Assembly (NCBI RefSeq): GCF_934643405.1
Contig: NZ_CAKUCL010000073.1
Location: 1 to 27,863, forward strand
Direction: 5' to 3'
DNA length: 27,863 bases
DNA from: an uncultured Actinoplanes sp.
Lineage (GTDB): Bacteria; Actinomycetota; Actinomycetes; Mycobacteriales; Micromonosporaceae
Under the pieces are notes generated by a model. That model ran no database searches, was not told the DNA's origin, and was given only the letters and a program-made list of their open reading frames with translations. Below are positions 13,901-21,835 of the stretch, one piece after another (positions within the stretch are counted from its first letter, which is position 1; the number at the start of each line of letters is the position of its first letter). The position numbers and the translations under genes are program-made.

Positions 13901-15798
13901 TCACCTTGCATGACCCGACCACCGTCCTGCCTCCCATCGACCGGCCGGCCACATCGGTCAGCCGCACCGCGGCGGCCTGGCGTCGCCGCATGCGTGACCG
14001 CCGGACCCTGTCCGCGTTCAGCGTCACCGCGTGGACCGCGATCGTTGCGGCGACGGCCGTCTGGATCTGGTCGCTCGGGCACGCCGACCTCAGCCGCATC
14101 GACGGCTACGGCCTCCTGCCCGCCCTGCCGGCCGCCTGGTATGCCGCGCTGGCCGTCCTGGTTGTCATCGCCGTCGTGACCGCTGTCCTCAATGCCGGCC
14201 GGTCCGTCCTGCTCGCCGCGGGCACCGTCGCCATCGTCCTGGTCGTGCACGCCACTCCGGCGCTGCTCTACGCCGAGCCGCGGTACACGTGGACCTACAA
14301 GCACCTCGGCGTGGTCAACACCATCCTGGCCCAGCACGCCGCGCCGCGCGCCGCGGACATCTACTTCGACTGGCCGGGCTTCTTCACCGCCGCCGGATGG
14401 CTTTCCCAATCCACCGGGATCAGCCTGCACGAACTCGCCGCCTGGTCGCCGCCGTTCTTCAACATCCTGTTCGCGGCCGCGGTGTCCTTCGTCGCTCGCG
14501 GGCTGACCAAGGACCTGCGCGTCGTCTGGCTGACGACGCTGCTGTTCGTCATCACGAATTGGGTCGGTCAGGACTACTTCGCCCCGCAACCCTTCGCGTT
14601 CATCGCCACCCTGGTGCTGACCGGCATCCTGCTGCGCACCACGCCCGTTGCTCGCACCACCTCGGGCCGATTGTTCGACATCAGCCGCATCCGCCGGCTG
14701 ATTGCCGCTCGCCGCCACAGCGGTGACATCACCGGCACCTATGGTCTGTACTCCGAACTGAAGATCAGCGCGACGACCCGTTCCGCGGTGATCGCGGTGC
14801 TGTGGCTGGCGATTCTCACCAGCCACCAGCTCTCCCCGGTCTTTGCGGCCCTCACCACGATCGCGATCGGCGCCGCCCGCGGTTGCATTCGCTGGCGATT
14901 GCTGGCCTTCATGATCGTCACCGAGGTGGCCTGGGTCGCGTACGGCTACCCGTACCTGAGCACCCACAACTTCGCCCTGCTGGACTTCAACCCGCTGCAC
15001 ACCTCATCCGCGTCGGAGATCAACCCGGCGCTGGCACCGCCCGGCATGCGGCTGCGTTCGTACGCCGTCTACGCCATGTACTTCGGGATGTTCGGGTTGG
15101 GCGTGTTCGGCGGGCTGCTGCGTGTGCGCCGTGGCCGCATAGACATGGCCCCGGTGCTCGTCGCCGTCTCGCCCATCACCATGTTGGCGGTGCAGAACTA
15201 CGGCGGAGAAGGACAGCTGCGCATCTACCTGTTCGCGATGCCCTACCTCGCCTTCCTGGTCGCGTGGCTGCTGGTCACCCTCGGGCAGTACCGGATGCCC
15301 AACGTGCGCATCAGGGCAGCCCTCTGCGCCGCGCTCGCCCTCGGGTGCACCGCACCGTTCTTGCTCTCGTACTACGGCCAGGAGAAGGTCAACCACGTCG
15401 TCAACGACGACGTTGCTGCCGTCAAATGGTTCTACGATCACGGCACTCCTGGGCAATGGTTGTGCTTCGTCGCTCCGAACTTTCCCAGCCGGATGACCGC
15501 CAACTACATCGACTTCCCGATCCGTAGTGACACGAACCCGAATCTGCTGTCCTCGCCGGAGTTCCTGAAACGCCCCTCGATCCCCGAAGCGGTCGCCTAC
15601 ATGCAGAAGATCGGTGGCACGCCGTACCTGGTCTTCACCCCCAGCCAGAAGGGCTATCTGGAGTACTTCGGCATCATGACCGGCGCCGAGTACGACCGGC
15701 TCCAAGCCCAGGCCGCGACATCGTCGCGCTTGCGCCTGGTGCACCGGCAGGGTCAGGCGTCCATGTGGCAACTGGTTCCCCGCCGCGCCGGGAAATGA
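13897..15798 (+). CDS. Large multi-spanning membrane protein, GT-C glycosyltransferase/polymerase-like
   Basis: The GTG 13897 start overlaps the previous stop (GTGA) and gives 633 residues; the frame is open further upstream but that part lies inside the small membrane gene. A cytoplasmic N-tail of about 40 residues is followed by about 11 to 13 hydrophobic helices and a soluble C-terminal domain of about 150 residues (from NHVVNDDVAAVKWFYDHGTP). After the first helices comes an extracytoplasmic loop with YAEPRYTWTYKHLG and DIYFDWPGFF (154-163). An acidic residue in such a loop is the usual catalytic feature of lipid-phosphate-dependent GT-C enzymes. The role is inferred to be sugar transfer or chain polymerisation outside the membrane, like PMT or Wzy. 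It is the last gene of the rightward operon and ends 18 bases from a converging gene. Confidence 0.82.
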   Translation: MITLHDPTTVLPPIDRPATSVSRTAAAWRRRMRDRRTLSAFSVTAWTAIVAATAVWIWSLGHADLSRIDGYGLLPALPAAWYAALAVLVVIAVVTAVLNAGRSVLLAAGTVAIVLVVHATPALLYAEPRYTWTYKHLGVVNTILAQHAAPRAADIYFDWPGFFTAAGWLSQSTGISLHELAAWSPPFFNILFAAAVSFVARGLTKDLRVVWLTTLLFVITNWVGQDYFAPQPFAFIATLVLTGILLRTTPVARTTSGRLFDISRIRRLIAARRHSGDITGTYGLYSELKISATTRSAVIAVLWLAILTSHQLSPVFAALTTIAIGAARGCIRWRLLAFMIVTEVAWVAYGYPYLSTHNFALLDFNPLHTSSASEINPALAPPGMRLRSYAVYAMYFGMFGLGVFGGLLRVRRGRIDMAPVLVAVSPITMLAVQNYGGEGQLRIYLFAMPYLAFLVAWLLVTLGQYRMPNVRIRAALCAALALGCTAPFLLSYYGQEKVNHVVNDDVAAVKWFYDHGTPGQWLCFVAPNFPSRMTANYIDFPIRSDTNPNLLSSPEFLKRPSIPEAVAYMQKIGGTPYLVFTPSQKGYLEYFGIMTGAEYDRLQAQAATSSRLRLVHRQGQASMWQLVPRRAGK

Positions 15799-15816
15799 CG
15801 TGCACCCGCCGTCGGG

Positions 15817-17127
15817 TCAGGGCGCACGCCTTGACGGTGCCGCCGAAGGCGGTGCGGATCCCGTGCCACCGCATGCGGTGGGACGAGGCTGGTCGCCCAG
15901 GACCTCGGTCGACCCGCGCGTGTACCCGATCCGTTCCGGGCCCGCAACGGTGTACACATTGCACCGATGACTCGCCGGGGCGCCGGACGCGCTGACCATG
16001 CCGCGGGTGGTCACCGCGTTGCGGTCGAAGCGGAACTCGCGGATCGAACCGCTGAGGACCGGGCCGTCCCGGTCCGAGGTGACGGTGATCGTATTGTCGG
16101 AAATGGTCGCTGACGGGACCGCGATGGCGAACTTGCCGGACCCGTGCACGACGAACCCGCCGTGCGCGTCGGTGAAGTGGTTGTCACGGACCTCGATGCG
16201 CCGGGCCGATGCGGTGTCGAGGTTTCCGCCGATCTCCAGGATGCCGTCGGTGTTGCGGCCGATGTTGTCATGCATGAACAAGTCGTCGCCGTGGTTCCAG
16301 ACCTCGGCGAAACCGCCGTCGTAGCCGTAGTCGTGGCTGGGGGCACGGCAGTTGACACAGCTGCTGTCGGCGATCTCCGCCCGGTCGGCCTGCACGTTGA
16401 ACCCGACCGCACCGTAGTCGTCGTCACCCCCCGGGGTGTCGACGATCATGTGCAGGTCGTGGACCCGGACGCGATAAGCGACGGTGTCCGGCGCGTTGAA
16501 CGTCACCCCGGTACCGGCGTTCTCGATCTCGGTATCGCGCACGGTCGCGTGCGGGGCGCGGACGTCCACACCCGCTCCGGCCGCGCCGACCACGTGAACA
16601 TGCCGCAAGACCTGGTAGGCGCCGAGAAGATTGACGGTCCCCCGGGCCGCGGCCGACGGGCCACCGCGCAGAACCGGCGCGGCTCCCACGCCGTACGCGG
16701 TAAGGGTTATCGGCTGAGCGGCGGTGCCGTCGCCGCGCAGATCCACCGGTCCGTCCCAGGCGCACCCGCGGGCCAAGGCGACGCTGCTGCCGGCGGGGAG
16801 CGACCGGCTGGTGGCGTCGGCGAGGCTGCGGAACGGCGACGTCACTGTTCCGGCGCCCGCCTCGGACGCACGACAGTCGACGTACCACGACACCGGTTTG
16901 ATTGCCCGCGGCTCGGCTGCCATCGTCGAACTGGGGGACGGCGGCGATGACGAGAACATCGGCGCCGGGGGTGGGGATGATTGGTGGGGTCCGGCGTCCC
17001 GGGCCGCGATCCGTTCCTTGGCCCAGCCCGCGGTCGGGTGGTGACCGGGCCGGGAGGCCAAGACCGCGGAACCGGCAACGATCACCGCCGCGGTCATGCT
17101 AACGCCAAGGATGCGGTTGCGAGTCAT
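15817..17127 (-). CDS. Membrane-anchored or secreted right-handed parallel beta-helix protein
   Basis: The 436-residue protein begins MTRNRILGVSMTAAVIVAGS, an uncleaved anchor or Sec signal. A Pro/Ser-rich spacer follows (SPPPAPMFSSSPPSPSS). Then comes a domain starting WYVDCRASEAGAGTVTSPFR, typical of DUF1565/pectate-lyase-like beta-helices. Successive coils follow (ITLTAYGVGAAPVLRGG; VLRHVHVVGAAGAGVDV; TVRDTEIENAGTGVTF; RIEVRDNHFTDAHGGFVV; ATISDNTITVTSD). Acidic and His residues in VHDLHMIVDTPGGDDDYGAV and SHDYGYDGGFAEVWNHGDD could form a lyase or hydrolase site, but no family-specific catalytic set is recognised. Its position between glycopolymer genes suggests it cuts, binds or epimerises the exported polysaccharide. 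It is transcribed toward the GT-C gene with an 18-base gap and no visible terminator. Confidence 0.82.
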   Translation of the reverse strand: MTRNRILGVSMTAAVIVAGSAVLASRPGHHPTAGWAKERIAARDAGPHQSSPPPAPMFSSSPPSPSSTMAAEPRAIKPVSWYVDCRASEAGAGTVTSPFRSLADATSRSLPAGSSVALARGCAWDGPVDLRGDGTAAQPITLTAYGVGAAPVLRGGPSAAARGTVNLLGAYQVLRHVHVVGAAGAGVDVRAPHATVRDTEIENAGTGVTFNAPDTVAYRVRVHDLHMIVDTPGGDDDYGAVGFNVQADRAEIADSSCVNCRAPSHDYGYDGGFAEVWNHGDDLFMHDNIGRNTDGILEIGGNLDTASARRIEVRDNHFTDAHGGFVVHGSGKFAIAVPSATISDNTITVTSDRDGPVLSGSIREFRFDRNAVTTRGMVSASGAPASHRCNVYTVAGPERIGYTRGSTEVLGDQPRPTACGGTGSAPPSAAPSRRAP

Positions 17128-17478
17128 AGCGGCTGGTCCAGGCCTCCAAGGCTGCGCGGAGCGGGCTGGGCGCCTTCCGTCGCGCCATCACGAGCGTACG
17201 GGCCGCAGGTTGTGAGGGTCCGCCGTTTCGGCTAATCCGAACCGGCAACTCGAGGCAGCCGATGTGCTCCGATCCGGCGCTGAGCGCCGGTCGTTCACCA
17301 ACAGACAGGCCGGTCGTGCCTGCATTCCCGCTCGCACGACGGTCGCCGACGCGCAGTCGCATCGGTCACCGCCGGGTGTCATCCCACCGAGGGATCGCGT
17401 TGCGCCCGATTCACCCCGAATCTCGTGGAGGCGCGCCCCGGCCGCCACGAAACAGGAATGAACGAGAGGTCGTGTTCT
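17128..17478. promoter_or_regulatory. Divergent control region with several inverted repeats
   Basis: Between the beta-helix gene and the third GT2 there are three dyads: CCGGCGC-TGA-GCGCCGG (17274-17290), GTCGTGC...GCACGAC with a 14-base loop (17313-17340), and GATTC-ACCCC-GAATC (17408-17422). The last resembles the ATTCACC-GAAT dyad before the epimerase. No convincing sigma-70 hexamers were seen. Both promoters presumably lie here. Confidence 0.35.
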
Positions 17479-18420
17479 GTGTCGATAGACGTAACCGTCG
17501 TGCTGGCGTGCCACTCGATGCGGAGGTGGGAGAGCTTGTGCTCGGCCCTGACGTCGGTGCTGACGCAGACCCGTGAGCCCGCCGATGTCGTCGTCGGGGT
17601 GGATCACAATCCGCAACTCGCCTCGGCCGTCCGCGACCGGTTCCCGGGTGTTCGGGTGGTTCTGAACGACAGCGGCAAACGAGGGGCCTCGGCCACGCGC
17701 AACGCTGCCGCTGGTCTGGCACGTTCCGAGTTGATCGCGTTCCTCGACGACGACGAGACCGCCGATGAACGCTGGCTTGACCATCTGCTCGCACCGTTCA
17801 CCGACCCATCGGTGGTCGGAACCGGCGGCCGGTACCTGCCGCGATGGGATGCGGGCCGGCCGCGCTGGTTCCCCGATGAGTTCGGGTGGGTGATCGGCGC
17901 GCACCACGACGGCATGCCCGTCAGCACGACCGTCGTGCGCAACGTGTGGTCCGGCAACATGGCCGTGCGCACCGGGGTCTTCCGCCGGATCGGCGGTTTC
18001 CGGACCGACTTCGGCAAGGTGGGCAGCGCCTCCCGGCCGGAGGACACCGATCTGTGCATCCGGGCTGCTCGGGCATCGGGCGGCCACTGGCTGTACGTAC
18101 CCGCGGCGGTCATCCACCACCAGGTCGATGCCAGCCGGTCGACACTGCGCTTCTTCGCCCACCGGTGCGTCGCCGAAGGCCGCGGCAAAGTCGAGATGGC
18201 CCGGCTGCTCGGCGATGCCGCCACCCTCGACCATGAACGCGCCTACATGCGCCGCACGGTGCCGCTGGGCATGCTTCGTCACGTGGCGAGAGGCCACATC
18301 AGCCGGGCGTCCGTCATGGCACTCGGCGTGGTCTGCGCGAGCTGGGGCGTGGCCAGTGCTGCGGGCCACCGTCGCGTACCGCCGCAGCGTCGCGAACCGG
18401 TGGCCCCATCGCCGGTGTAG
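17479..18420 (+). CDS. GT2 family glycosyltransferase
   Basis: The 313-residue product starts at GTG 17479, placed nine bases after GAGAGG. ATG 17458 is in frame and adds seven residues, but has no properly spaced ribosome site. The GT-A fold has IDVTVVLACHSMRRWESLCS at the start, RGASATRNAA (68-77), the metal-binding LDDDET (89-94), GTGGRYLPRWD, WSGNMAVRTGVF and RPEDTDLCIRA. HHQVDASRSTLRFFAHRCV then forms the distal acceptor region. This matches actinobacterial GT2 enzymes in glycopeptidolipid or exopolysaccharide loci. The C-terminus has one hydrophobic stretch (ASVMALGVVCASWGVASAAG) that may dip into the membrane. It is monocistronic and divergent from the beta-helix gene. The sugar is unknown. 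Confidence 0.88.
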   Translation: MSIDVTVVLACHSMRRWESLCSALTSVLTQTREPADVVVGVDHNPQLASAVRDRFPGVRVVLNDSGKRGASATRNAAAGLARSELIAFLDDDETADERWLDHLLAPFTDPSVVGTGGRYLPRWDAGRPRWFPDEFGWVIGAHHDGMPVSTTVVRNVWSGNMAVRTGVFRRIGGFRTDFGKVGSASRPEDTDLCIRAARASGGHWLYVPAAVIHHQVDASRSTLRFFAHRCVAEGRGKVEMARLLGDAATLDHERAYMRRTVPLGMLRHVARGHISRASVMALGVVCASWGVASAAGHRRVPPQRREPVAPSPV

Positions 18421-18443
18421 CCGGGCTGATGCTGTGGATACCC

Positions 18444-18469
18444 GCGCCCGGCCACCCAGGCGCGGCCGG
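18444..18469. terminator. Possible bidirectional terminator between converging genes
   Basis: Two alternative stems overlap here, GCGCC/GGCGC and CCGGCC/GGCCGG (18448-18453 with 18464-18469). They occupy the 49-base gap between the GT2 stop and the oxidoreductase stop. No U tract. Confidence 0.35.
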
Positions 18470-19378
18470 TCAGACGCGGCGCAGCTGCGCCAGGAGCGGA
18501 AGCGAACCGAGCGGGTTCTCGTCGAAGTGCCAGAAGACGTGTTCAACGCCCAGCTTCGCGGCCTTCTCCAGATCGGCCGCGACCTGCTCGGGCGAGCCGA
18601 CCAGCGGTGCGGGCTCGGGTACCGGATCCTGGGTGACGTTGCCGTTGACCTGCAACATGATCGGCAGCGCGTCCGTCTCGTGCCCGGCGGCGTCCGCGGC
18701 CGCCCGGAACGTTGCGATGCTTTCCCGGACCGGGCTCCAATCGAAGATCACCAGCGTCAGTCCCAGGCCGAGCCGCCCCGCGCGTTGAAGCGCTGACGGG
18801 GATGCGGCGCCCACCACCACGCTGGGGCCACCCGGGCGGACCGGCTTCGGGCCGATGTCAGCCTCGGGGATGCGGTAGTGGCGGCCGGTGAAACTCACCG
18901 GATCCGGTCCCCAGACCGCGCGCATGGCCAGCAGGTGCTCCTCGAATCCCGCGCCACGTCTGCGCATCGAGACGCCAGCAGCCTCGAACTCCTGCTCCAT
19001 CCAGCCCTGGCCGATGCCGGCGATGAGCCGGCCGCCGCTGAGCCGGTCGAGCGTGGCCAGCCGGCGGGCGAGGATGACCGGACTCTGGAAGAGCGTGTCC
19101 AGCACGCTGGTCCCCAGGCTGATGCGGCTGGTACGGGCCGCGACATAGGTCAACGTCTCGATCGGGTCGTACACCGTCGCGAAGTCCTCCGGCGCCTCCA
19201 TGATCGGGCCGCCCGGGCCGCCCATGGCGATCGGCGCCGTCGGCCGCATCAGACGATCCCAGGACCAGACCGAGTCCAGCCCGACACGCTCGGCTTCCTC
19301 GGCAACCTCGGCGATGCTCGCCGGTGAGGCCCCTCGCCCCGCCACCGGCAGATGCACGCCCAATTTGATCGACGTCAT
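18470..19378 (-). CDS. LLM-class F420-dependent oxidoreductase
   Basis: The 302-residue protein begins MTSIKLGVHLPVAGRGASPA and has the luciferase-like monooxygenase TIM-barrel sequence: AEEAERVGLDSVWSWDRL, YVAARTSRISLGTSVLDTLF, PVILARRLATLDRLSGGRL, GIGQGWMEQEFEAAGV, and GPKPVRPGGPSVVVGAASPS. It ends with GSPEQVAADLEKAAKLGVEH. This is the TIGR03619-like F420 branch rather than the FMN alkanal monooxygenases. It should transfer hydride between F420 and an unknown organic substrate. ATG 19378 is set by GGAGG five bases upstream; a longer frame to 19438 runs through the operator-like palindrome. The gene has no operon partners. It converges on the GT2 gene. Confidence 0.9.
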   Translation of the reverse strand: MTSIKLGVHLPVAGRGASPASIAEVAEEAERVGLDSVWSWDRLMRPTAPIAMGGPGGPIMEAPEDFATVYDPIETLTYVAARTSRISLGTSVLDTLFQSPVILARRLATLDRLSGGRLIAGIGQGWMEQEFEAAGVSMRRRGAGFEEHLLAMRAVWGPDPVSFTGRHYRIPEADIGPKPVRPGGPSVVVGAASPSALQRAGRLGLGLTLVIFDWSPVRESIATFRAAADAAGHETDALPIMLQVNGNVTQDPVPEPAPLVGSPEQVAADLEKAAKLGVEHVFWHFDENPLGSLPLLAQLRRV

Positions 19379-19396
19379 GTCGTCCTCCCTGCCATC

Positions 19397-19416
19397 GTCT
19401 CTGTCCAGATAGAGAC
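19397..19416 (-). promoter_or_regulatory. Palindromic operator-like site upstream of oxidoreductase
   Basis: GTCTCT-N8-AGAGAC is a 20-base palindrome with 16 symmetric positions, starting 18 bases above the ATG. A neighbouring GACCGGC-TCC-GCCGGTC hairpin (19414-19430) overlaps its edge. The size and spacing suit a TetR- or GntR-type repressor site. The rest of the gap to 19677 (about 260 bases) shows no gene or clear terminator. Confidence 0.45.
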
Positions 19417-19677
19417 CGGCTCCGCCGGTCGTTCTCATCGGTCTCGGCAGCAGGGGGCCGGCTCAGACCAGAAGCGGGGACTTGCCGACCGTCGTACGGC
19501 AGGCGAGTCCCCGGTGCGCGTCGGCGGCTTGCCCCAGCCGGCTGCTCGCCACCTGTGAGGCACGCTACAGCCGTGAATGCGCCAGGTGAAGTACGAGGAC
19601 AATCGGGCCGGGCGACGGCCGAGCCCGACAGCTGGGTGCAGCGGGTCGCAGTCTCAGTCGTCTAGGGTGGGCTCGCC

Positions 19678-21693
19678 ATGTCGAGCCCGCTGCTTCCCAC
19701 CGACCCGCGCGTCCTCGGTCGCTACCGGATGGTGGCCCGGATCGGCGAGGGCGGCATGGGCGCGGTCTACCTGGCTCGCGATCCCCACGGGCGACCGGTC
19801 GCGATCAAGGTGATCCGGCCCGAGCTCGCGCCCGACGAGCGTTTCCGGGCCCGGTTCCGCAGCGAGGTCAACCGGGCCCGCCAGGTGCCGCCGTTCTGCA
19901 CCGCCGAGGTGCTCGACGCCGACCCCGACCACGACCCGCCCTATCTGGTGGTCGAATACGTCGACGGCCCCAGCCTGGCCGAGGTGATCAAGGAGCAGGG
20001 CCCGCTGACCGGCGGCAGCCTGCACAGCGTGGCGGTCGGGATGGCGGCCGCGCTGGCGGCCATCCACGGCGCCGGAGTGATCCACCGCGATCTCAAGCCG
20101 CGCAACGTATTGTTCGCCCTCGGGGTCCCCAAGGTGATCGACTTCGGCATCGCCCGGGCGCTGGAGGCGACCAGCCATCACACGCGCACCGAGGAGATGG
20201 TCGGCACCCTGGCGTACATGGCGCCCGAGCGCTTCGACCCGGCCACCGACCGGCACGTCACCCCGGCGGCCGACATCTTCGCGTGGGGTGCGGTGGTGAC
20301 GTACGCGGGCACCGGCCGCACACCGTTCACCGGTGACGTCCCGATGGCGACCGCCGCCCGCATCCTCACCGCGGCGCCGGTCCTCGACGGCCTGCCGGAG
20401 CCGCTGGCCGGCGTGGTCGCGCTGGCGCTGGCCAAGGACCCGGTCGAGCGGCCGACCGCCCAGCAACTCCTCGATCTGCTCCTCACCCGCGGGCCCGGGG
20501 CAGCGGGCAGCCCGCCGATGCTCCCCGACGTGCGGCGAGCCGCCGAGGCCGCCCGGCACGTGCCGGACCGCGACCCGCCGCCGCGCCGAGGTCGTCGTCG
20601 CCTCGCCGCTCTGACCGCAGGCCTCACCGTGATGGCCGCGCTGACCGGCCCGCTCATCTCGCACCTGATCCACGCCGGCGCGGGGGCTCCGTCCGCCGCG
20701 ATCGTGGCCTCCCGCCCGGCGCCCACCGCGCCGTCCCCGGCGGCCGATCCGGTGGTGCACGGGCCGACCGTCGTCGATTCCCTCGACCTCGACGGCCAGT
20801 GGTCGAACGAGGAGGCCACCACCGGCTCCTGCCGCCATGACGGCGGCCTGGTCGTGACCACCACCTCAGAGGTGCGCTGCATCTACGGCCCTGAGGAGGT
20901 CTTCCCGAGCCGTCAGACGATCAGCGTGCTCGCCCAGCTGGCCACCCACTCCTGCGCCGCGATCTATTTCCGCATCGCGTCGGACGGTGCCTACCGGATT
21001 GCCGTCTGCCCCGACAAGGTCACGCTCGCCGTCCATGATGGCGAGGACGGTGCGTCCACCCTCACCACGGTCGCCCGCCCGACCGCGACCGGCACCGCCG
21101 CCCATGGGATCACCGTCTCAGCCGACGAGTCACAGGCGACAGTCACCGTCGATGAGGAGCTGGTGCTGCGCGGACCGCTCGACCGGCCGGCGCTGGTCAG
21201 CGGCATGGTCACCTTCGGCGCGCTGAAGGAGGGCGGTGGCCGCGGCGCCCGGGTCCGGTTCAACCAGGCCAACCTCCGCTCGGGTGGCCCGGCGCCCGCG
21301 CCGGCGTTCGTCCGGGGCGATGCCACGTTCGACGCCCGGGTGTACTTCCTCAACGGCGACACCCACTCGTCGATCGTCCAGCCGGCCGACCTGATGACCG
21401 GCGCCGCGTTCTGCCGTCGCCACCAGATCGACGCCGGCTCGGGCCGCTGCGCGGCCGGCGCCGTCCTCGACCCGGAGGATCTGACGGTCACGCTTCCGGT
21501 TTCCAAGACCTACCGGTTGCGCGAATACCGGCCCGGTACGGCGTCCTGTGTGGACAAGGCAACCCGCGCCGGCCGGTGCACCACGACCAGGGACCGCTTC
21601 AGCGTCTGGGCCACCGAACACTCCCCGTTCCCGGCGCGCGTCGTCATCCGCGACGGGGTGATCGTCGAGGTCGACGAGCTCGACCTGCCGTGA
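19678..21693 (+). CDS. Membrane Ser/Thr protein kinase with non-PASTA extracellular domain
   Basis: This 671-residue protein has a complete Hanks-type kinase: glycine loop IGEGGMGAVYLA (22-33), Lys44 in VAIKVI, HRDLKPRN (136-143), DFG at 155-157, activation segment to MAPER, and ERPTAQQLLDLL (257-268). A basic-Pro linker leads to one membrane helix (about 309-331). Outside are a Pro/Ala stalk, a LamG/jelly-roll-like domain (LDLDGQWSNEEATTGSCRHD..., about 360-550) and a Cys-containing C-terminal domain (about 560-671: FCRRHQIDAGSGRCAAGAV, TASCVDKATRAGRCTTTRD). PASTA repeats are absent, so the signal is probably something other than muropeptide. The kinase phosphorylates Ser/Thr, usually including its own activation loop (TSHHTRTEE). 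Start ATG 19678 has only weak GGTGG. TAGGGT at 19663-19668 is -10-like, so a very short leader is possible. Confidence 0.93.
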   Translation: MSSPLLPTDPRVLGRYRMVARIGEGGMGAVYLARDPHGRPVAIKVIRPELAPDERFRARFRSEVNRARQVPPFCTAEVLDADPDHDPPYLVVEYVDGPSLAEVIKEQGPLTGGSLHSVAVGMAAALAAIHGAGVIHRDLKPRNVLFALGVPKVIDFGIARALEATSHHTRTEEMVGTLAYMAPERFDPATDRHVTPAADIFAWGAVVTYAGTGRTPFTGDVPMATAARILTAAPVLDGLPEPLAGVVALALAKDPVERPTAQQLLDLLLTRGPGAAGSPPMLPDVRRAAEAARHVPDRDPPPRRGRRRLAALTAGLTVMAALTGPLISHLIHAGAGAPSAAIVASRPAPTAPSPAADPVVHGPTVVDSLDLDGQWSNEEATTGSCRHDGGLVVTTTSEVRCIYGPEEVFPSRQTISVLAQLATHSCAAIYFRIASDGAYRIAVCPDKVTLAVHDGEDGASTLTTVARPTATGTAAHGITVSADESQATVTVDEELVLRGPLDRPALVSGMVTFGALKEGGGRGARVRFNQANLRSGGPAPAPAFVRGDATFDARVYFLNGDTHSSIVQPADLMTGAAFCRRHQIDAGSGRCAAGAVLDPEDLTVTLPVSKTYRLREYRPGTASCVDKATRAGRCTTTRDRFSVWATEHSPFPARVVIRDGVIVEVDELDLP

Positions 21694-21835
21694 GAGTTGC
21701 CGGCGCCCACGTTCGGTAAAAGCGGATCAGGGCTTCACATCCCGGCCAGGACCGCGGCCAGAGTTGCGAGGGCGTCATCGCTTCGGCTTCACCGGCATTG
21801 CGGCCCGCCCCTACTGAACGCTGAATCGTGGGCAA

